Counted from the first letter of the stretch, positions 22,819-35,724 are shown. The stretch: DNA of 64,000 bases from Elmis aenea (GCA_947652605.1 OX393579.1:21783674-21847673), one strand, 5' to 3'. Notes: a model not told the origin generated them from the sequence alone. Numbers and translations: made by a program.

Positions 22819-23582
22819 AAGTATTTAAAACCGCTATTGTCTTCGTTTTTGGTGTGTACGTTTCTTTAATGTTTATGTAAACTATTGGGTAATTCAAAAA
22901 ACTAGTTTAAGTTCAATAAAAAATTATTTATCCAACTAAACACAATGATATTAATGCTGATATCATTGAAAAAACCAAATATAAAGTTGTTTAATAGCTT
23001 ACAATAAAAAACATTCAAGACTTTTATAAAAAAAAATTGTAGGTCTCGTATTACTTTTAAACACAAATAAATAAGTACACACAAATAAAAATTATTTTTG
23101 TCACTTTGGATCAAGGACAGTTTTTGTTTTCGCTTCAACTTTTTACGAGTAAATGACGTAAAATTTTGACAGGTTTGTTTCAATTTTACCGATTTACTAG
23201 ATAAACGAGATCCTAATTTGAGCCTCGGATTTGGGACCGTGGTAACAGACCGGGCTTTACTAACACCTGACCATGTAATTACAGTTGAAGCACGTACAAC
23301 ATTCACAACGGCCAACACATTAAACCATTGGTTGTTTATTTAAAAATAACAAATAATTAAACTCTTCCAGTAATAGCCGAAATACATTTTGTACTAAAAT
23401 TTTTACGGAACAAAAAAAAATGTATGGTGCGATTGGTGTTATGTTGGTTATTGTTATAGAAACAATGAGCACAGAACGTGTAAGGGGTATAGAAAAATAA
23501 TTAGCAATTTCCTTGACTTTGATTTAAATCTTTCATGACACCGTCCAGTGTCAACTCGTCGTTCGCGGTAACATACGAGGTG
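22819..23582. other. Unassigned DNA with one longer minus-strand open frame
   Basis: A 138-codon minus-strand frame spans 22902-23318, long for this AT-rich context. Its first half is Lys/Arg/Ser/Val-rich and its second half hydrophobic. I recognise no domain and see no other sign of a gene. Confidence 0.3.
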
Positions 23583-23584
23583 TA

Positions 23585-24586
23585 CAGGGTGGACCAAATT
23601 CGAATGTTTTACAGGGTATCTCGGTTACCGTAATAGATAGCGAAAATCTGATTTCGGTCTCTTGGGCTATTTTTTTAGAGAAAATAACGCCTATGCGATT
23701 AGATCTTTTCTATCGGATTCCATTTTGGCACTACAGACGAAAAATGAAATTTCATGATTTTTGAAAATTTGCTGTAACTTCTTTATTTATTAAATTATAA
23801 CAAAATGTTATAAAGGCTTTTTATACAGATTTTTATGCTTAATTTAAAAACAAAAGTAATTTTTTCATAGCTACCTTGACTTTCGAGATATGGAGTAAGC
23901 TTACATTTTTTTAAATGGAAACCCTAGTTGGCCATGACTTTATGTGAAAGCATATTTTTTTAGCTTTTCAAAAATATATAGTTTTTTTTTTTTTTTTGCA
24001 AAAAATAACCAAGATATAGCCAATTTTGTAAAAATTCGATCATCAAAGTTTGCCATGATTTCGTAAACAAGTGATGTTTGCAATTATTAAACAACTAAAC
24101 GTCATTGCCAAGTAAATTCTGAAACAGCCGCTACATTTTTATTACTTACAAAGTAATATTTTAACATATTAAACTTTTCAAAGAGTTCAAATTTAGCCAT
24201 GTTCACAATACCACAATAAACAGTTATAAAATACAAAATAATACACGGATTTGCTTAAATGTTAAAAAATTTACTTCGAAATGACGTTTAGTTGTTTAAT
24301 AATTGCAAACATCACTTGTTTACGAAATCATGGCAAACTTTGATGATCGAATTTTTACAAAATTGGCCACATCTTGGCTATTTTTTGCAACAAATATACA
24401 AAACTATATATTTTTGAAAAGCTAAAAAAATACTCTTTCACATAAAGTCATGACCCACTAGAGTTTCCATTTAAAAAAATGTAAGTTTACTCCATATCTC
24501 GAAAGTCAAGGTAGCTATGAAAAAATTACTTTTGTTTTTAAATTAAGCATAAAAATCTGTATAAAAAGCCTTTATAACATTTTGTT
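23585..24586. mobile_element. Mariner-like foldback (family with GGACCAAATTCGAATG end), right end lost
   Basis: Left end TA-CAGGGTGGACCAAATTCG; internal arms about 23805-24110 and 24270-24586 are inverted copies around TTTGCCATGATTTCGTAAAC. The same family is complete at 44084-45262 and right-end only at 48265-49550. Here similarity stops near 24586, before the right terminus. Confidence 0.75.
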
Positions 24587-24794
24587 TGTTTTTTTTCTCC
24601 GGAATAAAATTGAAAATGTCATTCGTCCATAAAAAACTACGACAAGAGGAAAAAATTCGTCTCTCTTTGTTTTTTGCTGTAAACGTAGCCGTTTTTGATA
24701 AAATTGGCGCTAAAGATGCATCGACAAACTCTGTTTATACACCTCAAATATTTTTTTTACTAAACTTAGTTGGCTAATGTTATGCTTGACTTAA

Positions 24795-24989
24795 GGCTAA
24801 AGTGGACTGCTAGTTGCACAAAGAAAGGGAATGGCTGTTGAAATTTATACTTTTCTAAAAACGTTAAGTTTTTGTGGACTTAACCTCAGAATTTCTTTTA
24901 AAACAAATATGTACATGAACTGAAACAGACAGATGTTTTCGGTGGCGCAGTGGACGAGTTTTGGTTGTTGCGTCACAGTCCACTTTAGA
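24795..24989. mobile_element. Small MITE, about 195 bp
   Basis: GGCTAAAGTGGACTG at the left and CAGTCCACTTTAGA at the right form inverted termini with TTAA or TAA beside each end. Superfamily uncertain (Harbinger-like or piggyBac-like). Confidence 0.6.
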
Positions 24990-24991
24990 TT

Positions 24992-27900
24992 AAAACTGCT
25001 CTAGAATGAGTGATCCGCTTGATTAAAAAAAATTAAATGTTAACTTAAGTTGCTTTTAGATAAAATTCAAATACCCACCGTTAGCGGTGTTAGAGTTTCC
25101 ATTTTTTTTACTTAAGTAGATGTGATTATTTTCTTAGAATCTATTACAATAGTTTAAATTAGTCAAAAACTCTTATCGCAACAAAAAGTTTTTTTTTTTA
25201 TTATAAATACAAAAAAACATAAGTGTTTAACCGAGAGTTCTCAAAGTAAATTTTTATTGTGACGAAAATATTAAAAATGATAATGATAATGAGCTGCCAA
25301 TCACAATTGCAGTGTAAATGCAAAACAATTTTTAAGAATTTTGGCAATATTTATTAGATTTTTGGTATCAATATAAAATACATTTTTGATTTTCTGACAC
25401 CATTCCTTATATATTTTGTAAGATATTACAGCATTTAATTAAGTTTTAGTGCTTGTATTCCAGAAAAATTAATCACATAAATCCTATCAACGAAATTAAA
25501 TAGGAAGTGTGCCAACTGGGCATTAAACTTCCAACGTTTCAACAAACATTCGAGAAACCAATTAACAGCGATTGGCGATTAGGATGTATAGTTAATTGAG
25601 CACAAGAGTATTAGAAACAAAGCCAGTTATAATAATCCTTGAGAGCTCAATAGTTGCAGCAAAATTCTAACATCAAGACGAGTGACACGATAATCGAAAA
25701 ACGGATTATGTGTATCATATCATAAACAACAACGTAAGTTTTATTGGTCGTAATAAAAGGTCATTTGTTCTCGGTTAAGAAAATATAAACAGCAAAACGG
25801 ATCTGAAAAATTAAATCGGATTGTAGTTTTTTATGTATCTAATGGTTATTAGGGTGCTATAAAAATCATTCAAAGACAATAAAATAATAGACTGTCGCAG
25901 ACAGATGCTAAAAGCGCATCATTGATTTATGGCGTATCAATACTTAATCACTTCTACGCATTGGATCAGTATTTTATAAAACAATTGATCCAGTATAAAT
26001 AAATATTTTTGTCAATAAAAATAATTAAGGGTCAGTATCAAATTGGATTTGGTCAGTATATTTTTGTATATTGCTAGGTATAATTTTAATTAGTTTAAAT
26101 ATTATATGTTTTAAATAAATAATAAATATTAACCTAATATGTTTTTATTCATCAAAAAAAGCTTTAACGATCTTTTAACCTGACCCTCATTTATTTGGTC
26201 AGTAAAAGTGGGACAGTTTTTGTATTAATAGGTACAATTTTGACCACTCACATTACGTACAAATATTTTATTTTTAAATACTGACAATTTATTTAAAATC
26301 TCAATAAAAATGTCTAAAAATTCTGTGCCCAATAAATATCAGCCTTAATTATTAATCCAATGTGATACTACGACAAAAAAAAAACTTTATTTAGTCCCTG
26401 TATAATTACAATTCCTTCGCTATTTTCCTTTGATTTTAAAAAAATTACAACAAACAACATTTCATTAATTTGTTATCTTTAAAATACTTGACATTTAAGT
26501 TCGTTATTTGACGGATCCGATTTGTAAACTACTAGATATGCATTACCAATTTAGTATAATAAAAGTCTTATTAAAGGTGAATCCTTTCTAACTTGATACA
26601 TCTGTAACTCGATTTACCTCTGTAACTCGACTTTAGAAACGGTCCGTTGAAATAAGTGCACACAAACTGTAAAAATTCTAATAATATCATTAAGTTTTGA
26701 CCCTTGCGTAATTCTTAACTCAAATTGCACAAAAAGATTTCCGTACCTTCGATTATATAGGATTAATTCTATTTTAATATTCTAATAATTAATTCAATTC
26801 GCTGATTGAACAGGTAACACTTTGTATTTTATAAGTATAAAGACAATGCACCCGTTTTAATTGAAACATTTAATAAACAAACAAAAATTTATCACGGTAC
26901 CCTCATTAAAATGAATAAAGAAAAAAAAGTTTGTATTTAACTTTGTAAGAAAAATTATAGGCGATTGGGAAAATACCTAAGTTTGGGATGAAAAATATGT
27001 AATCCAACAAAAAAGTTTTTTGTTTTGTATAAAATTATAATAAAATAAATTTTATTGATTAATTGTATTGTAGTAACCATTTTTAAATTTTCAATGGTTT
27101 GTATGAGTGATGAGTTTTTCAATATGATTTGGACCCTACAAAGGCAAATGGGTATAAATTATTGAAAGAGGGCATCCACATATTTAACAAAACCTCCATA
27201 ACCCTCCTCGAGAGTCGAGGTAAAAAGTTTCACCTGTACTATTATTTAAAAAAAATTGACAAAAGTTGATTTGCTCAATTTTTGTTATACGAATTGAAAA
27301 TAATTAATCCTACAAAATATTCCTTTCCAAAAAATGAAATTTAATTAAATATAATAATATTTAATAAAATAATATCAAAGATGTAGCTAAAAAACGACAA
27401 TTAAATTTGATATTACATAATTTTAAATTTTAGCTGTTCTAGTTCTAACATAACAATATTTATATTGGTTATATTTAATGCCAATATTACCATTGTCGAA
27501 TGTAATTAGGCCAAAATAAAAAAGCAGTGGTTTAATAAAAGTTACGTAACCTGGCCAGTAATTTAATGCTTCATTAATGCGAACGTTAAACTGTTATTTA
27601 TATACCTACTACATATTTATTACAAAATGAATATTATTTATCGAAAAGTTTTTAATAGTAGCAATAACTTAAAATTGCACTTTGTTGTGAGTTAATACTG
27701 TTATTACAATCAAATAAATCAGATTGAAAGACGTCATATAAATACTAACACGCCTTAACACTTACAACAAGTTTTTCAAAAGTAATATCTGTCATAATTT
27801 TTTATTTGAATAAATAGTAGTTTCACAGTCAAAACTTTGTGTTTTACAGACTTAATTTTCTCTGATAAACATAATTATTAACTATTTACCCATAATCGAT

Positions 27901-28202
27901 AATAAAAAAATCTTTTCCCATTTAGCTCGCTTTTGTTTTAAATTCACATTGATGTTAACCAACAAGGATATGATTTCATAGCCTTAAAAGCCTACCAACG
28001 ATGCCATTTTTTACTATTTCTTATTTTAGGGTAATAGTTACCAGCAACTTTTCAAATATAACAATGATTTCCATAGATTCACGTTTTATTTGATAGTCAA
28101 TTTAGTTGTCACTCCAAAGCAATTTTTTAAGTTTATTGTTCTCAAACCTTAAAATATTATTAATGCGATTAATATAGGAGATTTACATATGACTATGCTA
28201 CA
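24992..28202. other. Intronic DNA, no gene seen
   Basis: 3.2 kb of AT-rich sequence. Scattered GGTCAGTA motifs at 26030-26230 may be an old element, but no ends could be matched. Confidence 0.4.
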
Positions 28203-28598
28203 TTTTTACGACCACTACTTTAAACGACTATTACTGTACAACCTGCATGCCTAGTAAGAAGATCCTTGGGCACAGTAAGCAAAACGTACAGTTTTTTAGA
28301 AATGATCTAAGTAGATTCATGTCAAACCTAACCTCCATGCATAATAAGAGAATACTTATGCCGAATTAGCATGTGAATAGTAGCTAAAATAAGTTACTAA
28401 ATCCAGTAAGTAAATTTAGCTACTTGCAGCGTGTGAACAGATTCGTTTTGTTCTTGCACAGGTAAACAATTTAGTGACTTGTCGAGTAGAGTGAATAGAA
28501 ACCACCTCTATTTACTTGAGCACGGTATTCTATTTTCTGTCAATTACTAAACAATTTTACTAAATTGGGTGTAGACCATACATATATTGTGTAGACAC

Positions 28599-29587
28599 TA
28601 GAGTTTCTTCCCCGGGATCCCGATCCATTTTAACCTATTTTATATTTCCCGGGAAATGCTTTTTGTCCCGGGAATTCCCGGGATTTAAAAAAAAGTGTTA
28701 TTTTCGTTTATTTTAAGAGAAGGTCTTTGTAATACTATCATAACTTATAATATTTTTTTTTATAAATATCTTTAGTAACAGTAAACTATGGAAAAACTTT
28801 ATTTTTATTAAAAAATAATTTTTCTCTTTTATATTTTTGCTTATAGTTTGGCGTAAAAAAGCCCGGTCTCCATGACAAATTTAATATCTTCAAAATACTT
28901 TTACAGTTTTATTTTTGTGTACCCTGGTAATGCGAAGCAAAATACCTTATAAATGAAATTTTATAGATAAAAACGATGTTTTTTTGCTGCTAGATGCTCT
29001 CAAGACAATTTTACCTACAGCAATAGAGACTGAGAGACATTTTATACAGCAGGACTTTTTGTTGATAAATCAAGAAAAAGACTAAGCACAAAAGATCGAA
29101 GCACAGATCACCTTTGTTTTCTTAAATCACATTACAAAAGTTCAATGTAAAAATTATGTTATTGTGTTCATAAATATGAAATTCCAATAGAAAGGTTATA
29201 TTTTTCAAATGTTTGTTTCTCTAACCAATATTACTTAATTACTTAATAATAATAATAATAATCTTTATTTGTTCTGAATATCCCAAAAAAGTTGTAGAAC
29301 TTGTCACAATAATAATTTACGTACATTACAAATAATATACATAGTTAATAAAAAGGTAAATACACAGAAAAATGATATTTAAATATAACATTTCAGTAAT
29401 AATTGAGCAAAATGTATTAAATATATGACTTGAAGTTGTTTTTAAGTAATAAACCGCTCCCTTCGGTTTTTGGATTATTTATTTAAAAATATTGACATAA
29501 TTTATTACATCCCGGTATCCCGGGGCAAAGACCGATTTCTCCCCGGAATCCCGGAACAAGCAAAATGGTCAAATATGAGAAACCCTA
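28599..29587 (+). mobile_element. hAT element, 989 bp, with transposase remnant
   Basis: Ends TAGAGTTTCTT and its near-complement GAGAAACCCTA, flanked by the perfect 8-bp duplication GTAGACAC (28591-28598 and 29588-29595). CCCGGGA palindromes cluster inside both ends. Around 29010-29140 the plus strand encodes, with a frameshift, TAGLFVDKSRKRLS and then HLCFLKSHYK, the hAT C-terminal dimerisation motif (usual form STAGLFVTK.R.RL...CFL..H). The DDE core is absent. A LINE-tail fragment sits inside at about 29250. Confidence 0.9.
29246..29400 (-). mobile_element. LINE 3' tail inside the hAT element
   Basis: (AAT)n at 29246-29262 followed by CTTTATTTG, then sequence shared with 1-85. Read on minus it is a 3' UTR, AATAAA signal and (ATT)n tail. 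The 5' limit is not defined. Confidence 0.55.
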
Positions 29588-29932
29588 GTAGACACTCACT
29601 AAACCAACATTTTAATAAGTTTTGTTACTTGATTAGTAACTTACTTTAGCCACTTGCTTTAGTAACTTGCTTTAGCTACTATACACATTTAAATTCGGCA
29701 TTTCGCACTGTAAGCAAAAAGTGCTTCTAGAAATTATCAAAGTAGACTCACATCATAATTGACAATTAACAGCGTTCATACAATTGTATTTTAAATTAGC
29801 CAAAAAGCGGATAGAATCGTATATATTATGTGGTCGTAGAAAAAGTATAGTACAAAACTCGAGTTGTAAAATTTATACAATCGTGGAAATGCGCACTCGC
29901 CGCTATGCTTCTTACAACTCCTGTTATGTAAT

Positions 29933-32398
29933 ACGCTATTATCGTATGTGACACGTGACACATGATTTTGTACGGATTTTGATGCAAATTATTAATACAC
30001 CCACAGAATATTTTCATCACTTCTCCTTACAAACATGTACATACTTAAAAAATTGCAAAATATGGTAATACAGTTGTAATTAATGAATGCCATTTTAAAC
30101 TTTTTAGTAACATGATTTTGTTTATAATCAGCCTCAAGAACATTCATGGAGATATTCTAGTAGTTATCTGCCAATATATTATTAACGTTACATTTCTCTT
30201 GGTACCGCTTTTCCATCACAACATTTGTCTCGTGCTATCCCTCACTATGTTATCTTACACCGCTGGGGGAGTTTGTAAAAAGAAATCCAAATGAGAATGT
30301 AAAAGTTTAATTTTAATTTACATATTGTAAGTATCATATTATTTGACAGACCGTATAAGCCTTTCCAGCATATGGTAGTTGGCTGTTGTAGTACTTTGAA
30401 CACTATTTGAGCCATTAATTAATTTTTATTTAAAAAATTAAAAACAACTTTTGTCGGTTTTTATAATTGGGACCCTACAAATTTTTTGTTTCAATATTTG
30501 CCTCACTTTTAAATATAATATTGTTTTTTTATACAAAAAAAACTAAGATATTGCTTCTTCAAACCCTTGATGAGTAGTATAAGTTAGAACTTACAGACGT
30601 ATTAGTTGGGTCAGGTTAGGTTAGCGTTACAGCTTTAGTCAATATCCATAAAAGGGACATATTTTTACTTGACTTTACTAAAAGGAAACTTTAAAATCTG
30701 AGCAGCAAGTTAATATTATCGGGATTTAAAAAGTTATTGTATATAAATGCTTACTGTGAGCACAGCTGTAAAAGGTTTTTTTTTCAAATCTGATGCTACT
30801 ATCTGCCAAAGGCAAAAAACACGTTAAAATCATGCATCATACCTAAAAACGCTACAGTTGTTTATATCAGTGAAGTCGAAGTTACATTTTTGGTTTGTCA
30901 TAAATATTATTGTTGGTGCAAATAGAAATAAACAAAGGAAACTTAATTATTTAGCAGAGCTTTGGCAGAAACAATTTTCTTAGCAAATTCAATCAAATAT
31001 GCGCTCTGTTCGTGAAATCATAAAGCATTATACCAACCATTCTCTGCAGGGAGTGAAGTTCTACTAAATTATATGCACACTGCGGGTTGATAATATCTTA
31101 GTCGACCCTAAAGCTTATAATACAGAAATTTGGCTAAGTAAACACCTACTGAAATGTAAACTAACAGATATATATATAATTTTCACTTTGGTAGGAAATT
31201 CACTCTCACACAAGCCATAATTAAACGCTCATGTGGTACACCGAGAGCATTTTAAAATAAATTGATTACAGCATCGCACCGAATAGGATTATATCTAGTC
31301 GGGTGAGTTTCGTGCTTGTAAAGCAAACGTTTATTCTTGATTAAAGATTACATACGGTGTCAGTTTATGAAAGTGTTTTATATGAAACGAGGCACGGCGC
31401 ACGATATGAGAAACGTGTTTGCTGCAAATCACGATGCACGTGCATTTAACATAAGCATCTCGAGTAATGATGTGACGTCAACCGCTTTAAGATAAAGTCA
31501 CACCGTGTTGTTTGAATGAAGCAACCCGACGCCCACAGTGTTATACTCCCTTCACAAAAAAAAGAGTTATCAAGATGTGGAATTTTTTGTTATAAAGTAT
31601 GTAAATGCAAGTAACTTTGGTATGTTTTTATGTTTGCATTCTAGTGATGTTACCTGGAAGGGTGGTTATGCTCATGCTCCCATCCAGAATTTTAATAATC
31701 TGTTATAAAAACAAACAGTTGAACAACAAAAACAATAACATTCAGATTTTATAAATCACAGGGCCTATACACTGCCAATTAATCGTACACAAAAAAGTGC
31801 CAATGTTCACAGTTAGTAACGTAAAACATGCACTTTTTTTGTAAGTGTGTAATATAGTTTTTTTTTTTAATCGGCCAGATTAAACTGGTTTTTAATTATT
31901 GATCTTCTTAATTTACATTTTTAAAAATTTTAAGTTTTAAAAGACTTTTAAAAAACAATCTTTTATTAAAATGCTTTAAATAGAAAAAAATAAACTTTCC
32001 TAACAATTTGTCGCCAGAAGTTCATAGACATTTTGTTTTACAAAAATAGGATTATTTTAATGTCGACAAGCATTAAGGAAAATGTATTTTCTTCTTTCTA
32101 GAACATATTAATAAAAGCTAGTTTTTAAAAACTGTTCTTTTACATACAATTTGTTATTTCCGTTTAAATCAGGTCTGCCATATTGGCACAGGTATTCTGA
32201 ATTCCTAAATTTTTACCTGAAAATCGTAATCGGCACCTCAGAAAACCTACAGATATTGACCTTAAGCCGAGTCATACTTATGACAAAAATTGTCCGCCAA
32301 TTGTAGCCGCCATCTTAAATTTTTATTGTACACATAGAAAAGTGTTAGTGTATTGTCAAAGAGACCATATATGCATGCAAAATTTCAAGTTAATCACA
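29933..32398. other. Intronic DNA, no gene seen; one CpG-richer segment
   Basis: Mostly featureless. 31370-31560 is GC- and CpG-richer than its surroundings, has a TGACGTCA palindrome near 31470, and is not repeated in the window; it could be an intronic regulatory element, but nothing proves it. Confidence 0.35.
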
Positions 32399-32400
32399 TA

Positions 32401-32740
32401 CAGGGTGCACCACGACCCTGAGATTCTTCGATAGCTACTTTATTAATGAAAATATTAAAAAATATTTAATACAAATATTATGCGAATCTCTGTTCTACAT
32501 AACCTAAAATTATTTTCAAATATACAGGGTGTTTTGTTTGAACGGCACATATAAAAATGTAATTTTTTTAAATAAAACACCCTGTATATTTTTACATTTT
32601 TAGATTTCCCTTATAATTTACTTTAAAAAATATATAAGGTTATATGGGTCTAATTCTAATGTCAACCGTTTTCGTAAAATTTACATTTTTATGACATTTT
32701 TGAGCAATACAGCACTTTCAATTGTTGGTGGTGCACCCTG
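32401..32740. mobile_element. Mariner-like MITE, 340 bp
   Basis: Ends TA-CAGGGTGCACCAC and GTGGTGCACCCTG-TA. Noncoding. It contains a second, 60-bp unit with its own termini. Confidence 0.85.
32525..32584. mobile_element. 60-bp minimal mariner-like unit nested in 32401-32740
   Basis: Ends TA-CAGGGTGTTTTGTTT and AAATAAAACACCCTG-TA, 15-bp inverted termini with one mismatch. Either a nested insertion or an internal terminus of the host element. Confidence 0.55.
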
Positions 32741-33287
32741 TATACATTATAGAAGTGGATCAAAATTAAATTGCAAGTTTTGATCTAAACAAACATGTGA
32801 GATTAAATGAATATAAAAGCTTGTAAAAATTATAATACAGAGTAGTCCAAAAGTATGGAAACGCTGCTGTAACGGCTGTAACAGTTTTATGAAAAAATGT
32901 TTTATATAACAAGTTTTGGCAAATTGTTAGCTACAGTTTAACGTACTTCAATTGTTTTTCCGGCCAACCGTGTGCAACTGACAGGCGATCGTCATATGTT
33001 TTTAAATGGCATCCTATATTTTTTTGTACTTGATATAATAGAGATTTTTCTATTTTTTCATCCATATAAAGATTTCTTTAGTGTTAAATAGGAAATAAAT
33101 GAGTATACATTTTTTTTTTTACAAAATCGTTGTATTTGACAAAACAAAACACGATCGCTATGGTAATTGACAGTTTATAACTTGTTTAATTGTGTTTTAT
33201 TATTTTTCATAGGAAAAACATCGTTTTGTAAGCATTAAATTAAAACGCCTTGAATGCACTTTCCACAGAAGCAATTCGACTTTTTAA

Positions 33288-33887
33288 CCCTAGAACACTA
33301 AACACATGTACCTACAGGTTACACAAATACTAAACACTCGTAATTTTTACGATTTTTTTAAATTATTGGTAGAAACAAAACAAAAATAATAGAATTTTCC
33401 TTAAAACATAAAACAACAACAAAAATAACTCTTTATAAAACCAACAATTCATGAAACATAATTAAAATAAAGTTAAATTGCACAATTCAGGCAACAAGAA
33501 GCCTGATGTTCACCGCAAATAGCTTTGTTGCAGCGGCTGCAATAATTGGTAGTCATTCTTCGAAGACGTGTCGGAAATTGTACCTACGCTTCTTTTCAAG
33601 TTGAACGGGCCTTTCAGGCAACATATCTACCTATATATTTAGAATATTACATATTTCTTGACGAATTGAACGGTGCAGTGTGCACTAAACACTCGTAAAA
33701 TTGACGACGAACTTTACGGAACTTTACGGAAAATGGTCTTACCGAAAATTGGCCAGAGATGCAACTAATTTTAGTCAAAAGATGCAGCTACTGATGATGA
33801 CACATCGATCGTACTACCGGACACATCCAAAGTAAGAGAATCGCTACCGAGCTGTCGTAAATTTTACGTATGTTTAGTGTTCTAGGG
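33288..33887 (-). mobile_element. piggyBac-type nonautonomous element, 600 bp
   Basis: Flanked by TTAA on both sides (33284-33287, 33888-33891), with termini CCCTAGAACACTAAACA and TGTTTAGTGTTCTAGGG. These are piggyBac hallmarks (TTAA duplication, CCCT termini). It keeps the last codons of a transposase on the minus strand (33473-33590). Confidence 0.93.
33473..33590 (-). pseudogene. piggyBac transposase C-terminal cysteine-rich remnant
   Basis: On the minus strand the frame ending with TAA at 33473-33475 reads TTNYCSRCNKAICGEH followed by QASCCLNCAI. The spacing CXXC, CXXH, CXXC matches the zinc-binding cysteine-rich tail of piggyBac transposases, which recognises transposon ends. The catalytic DDD core is entirely missing, so this is a leftover of internal deletion. 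It is in the right position for a transposase 3' end, about 185 bp from the terminus. Confidence 0.75.
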
Positions 33888-34306
33888 TTAAATTAATTAA
33901 TACCTATAAAATTATAGTTTTTCAACGACAATTAATAAAACACAATCGGCAAGTTATAAAATGTCAATTACTACAGCGATCGTGTTTTGTTTTGTCAAAT
34001 ACAGTTTTGTGAAAAAAATAATTTTGAAACTCATTTTTTCTCGAAAATTTTCTTTTGTAACGCTAAGAAATTTTTATACCTATGGTTAAAAAAAATATAT
34101 TAATTAGAGTTTAAAAAATATTGGTTGCCATTTAAAAAAATTTGACGATCGCCTGTCAATTGCACACGGTTGGCCACAAAAAAAACTTGAAGTACGTCAA
34201 AATATACTTTTAAATTTGCCATGAACGTATTATTTAAAAAAAAAAATCATAAAGCTTTTATTTACGTCGTTACATAAGCGTTTCCATACTTTTGGGCTAC
34301 CCTGTA

Positions 34307-35539
34307 CAAACATATATTGTCTAAATCGATTGCGCATGTAATTACGAACGTCGCACGTATAATTTCTTCTTTACCATAGTGTAAACAACGCAAAAACTCT
34401 AAAATTGCAAAATATAATCAGTTGAATAGGTTCACAATGTTCACATACGCAGTAGCGCGTTTGGACATGGGCATGCTAAGTGTGCCCCTAAGACCTCAGA
34501 AGTTTTGCATTATTTTTTAACTTCGTATTTAATTTAGTGCACACACAATTGTTGAACATTAGGAGTCCCGAAACACTTTAGTGCCTAGGAGCCTTAGGAT
34601 ATACAAACGCTCCCCAGTTGCACCGCTTAATTCGGAGCACTAGGTGGATCTTGGTTAATACAAAGGATATAAATTTGGTTAATTTAGCATAAAGTATTAT
34701 AAATTCAAGCTCAATACGAAATAATATTCAACTTTTTTTAAAAATGCATTTGTTACTTAATAAATTAATTTTAGTAATAATTTTACAATAAACTGGTATT
34801 ACCTATCGATATTTCCTTAGCATACTTCGTTACAAAAAAAATGTAGTAAACCTTTAATTTTTTATGGGGCTATCTTAATTATTTCAACCTATAGCATTGG
34901 TTTTTCTTATTTTCTTATTTGAAGGGAGTATGTGTAAAAATCAATAAATTACCGACACCATCAAATACAAATGAGTTAGCCCGTGGCGTTACTGTTTTTC
35001 CTTTTTTTTGTAAGGAAAATGTCATACAATAAAGACATCGGTTTAAACATTTTAGCGTTATTAATGACATCACTTCCGGATAGCTCAGTAATACCAAGGA
35101 TAATACATTAATCTTATGGAAATGGGCCTCCTATTTAGTTTAGTATTTAGTGTTGATGGGATTTACATAACCCAGCATCCCTTAAAAAATATGCAAAAAA
35201 TTCGTATTATTATAAAATTCGAAACAATTAAGAAAACTTATTTTTAAAAAGTTTTTTGTTTTTTATTAATACCATGAATAAAAATTTTAAAAAAATCTTT
35301 TGGGGGATATTGCAGACGCCAACATAAACTACATTTTTATGTACACCAAATGATTTTGTATAATACCATTTTTTAGTAATTATGAATTTGCGTAAACACT
35401 GTAACACAAAGTATATTAATTGTTTGAGATATCAACTAAACGCTTTTAGGCCCGTTTGCACAAAGCAACATTGGTGTTAAAATATAAGTTAATTTCTAAA
35501 ACAATATCAGCGATTTTGCCTAGCTCAAGGGTTAACTTG
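34307..35539. other. Intronic DNA, no gene seen
   Basis: AT-rich; GC-richer stretch at 34440-34660 unassigned. Confidence 0.45.
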
Positions 35540-35724
35540 ATTTAATCCAGTGTTTCCCAATCTTTTTTAAATCATGTCCCACCTCAACGCCTTAAAAGAT
35601 TTTAATGCCCCCTCTAGCATAATAGTCAAACAAATCCTGAAAAAGAAGAATGCAAATAGATACTTCAAGTAAAAAAGAAGTAGATAGGTAAAACTGTTTT
35701 TAATCTGACTATTACACTATGTAT

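Larger units (their letters stand above)
28359..29700. mobile_element. PIF/Harbinger-like MITE, itself interrupted by a hAT element
   Basis: Ends TGCCGAATTAGCATGTGAAT and its near-complement (TAAATTCGGCA), with mirrored TAGCTA and TTTAGTAACTT motifs inside. Flanks are TTA at the left and TTT at the right, a 3-bp TSD with one change. Net length without the hAT is about 345 bp. Confidence 0.75.
28203..29932 (-). repeat. Hairpin-headed repeat family, copy 3, split by nested insertions
   Basis: 28203-28358 is the tail part in reverse (ACGACCACTAC, GCATGCCTAGTAAG, AGTAAGCAAAACGTACAG), and 29701-29932 the head part (CACTGTAAGCAAAAAGTG, TAGAAATTATCAAAGTAG, ATTATGTGGTCGTAGAAAAA, hairpin head ending CTCCTGTTATGTAAT). 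The two join across the MITE at 28359-29700. Confidence 0.75.
32838..34304. mobile_element. Mariner-like foldback, 1467 bp including a piggyBac MITE
   Basis: Ends TA-CAGAGTAGTCCAAAAGTA and TACTTTTGGGCTACCCTG-TA. Long inverted arms share GGCGATCGTCA-type and GTGTGCAACTGACAG blocks (32965-33000 against 34140-34180). Interrupted at 33284-33891 by a TTAA-flanked element. No coding sequence of its own. Confidence 0.85.

Noticed and set aside
22902..23318. 138-codon minus-strand frame as a gene
   Set aside because: Long for AT-rich DNA but without a domain, codon bias or partner exon; left as unassigned.
24586..24777. 63-codon plus-strand frame after a truncated foldback
   Set aside because: No similarity, starts at the edge of a repeat and has no supporting signals.
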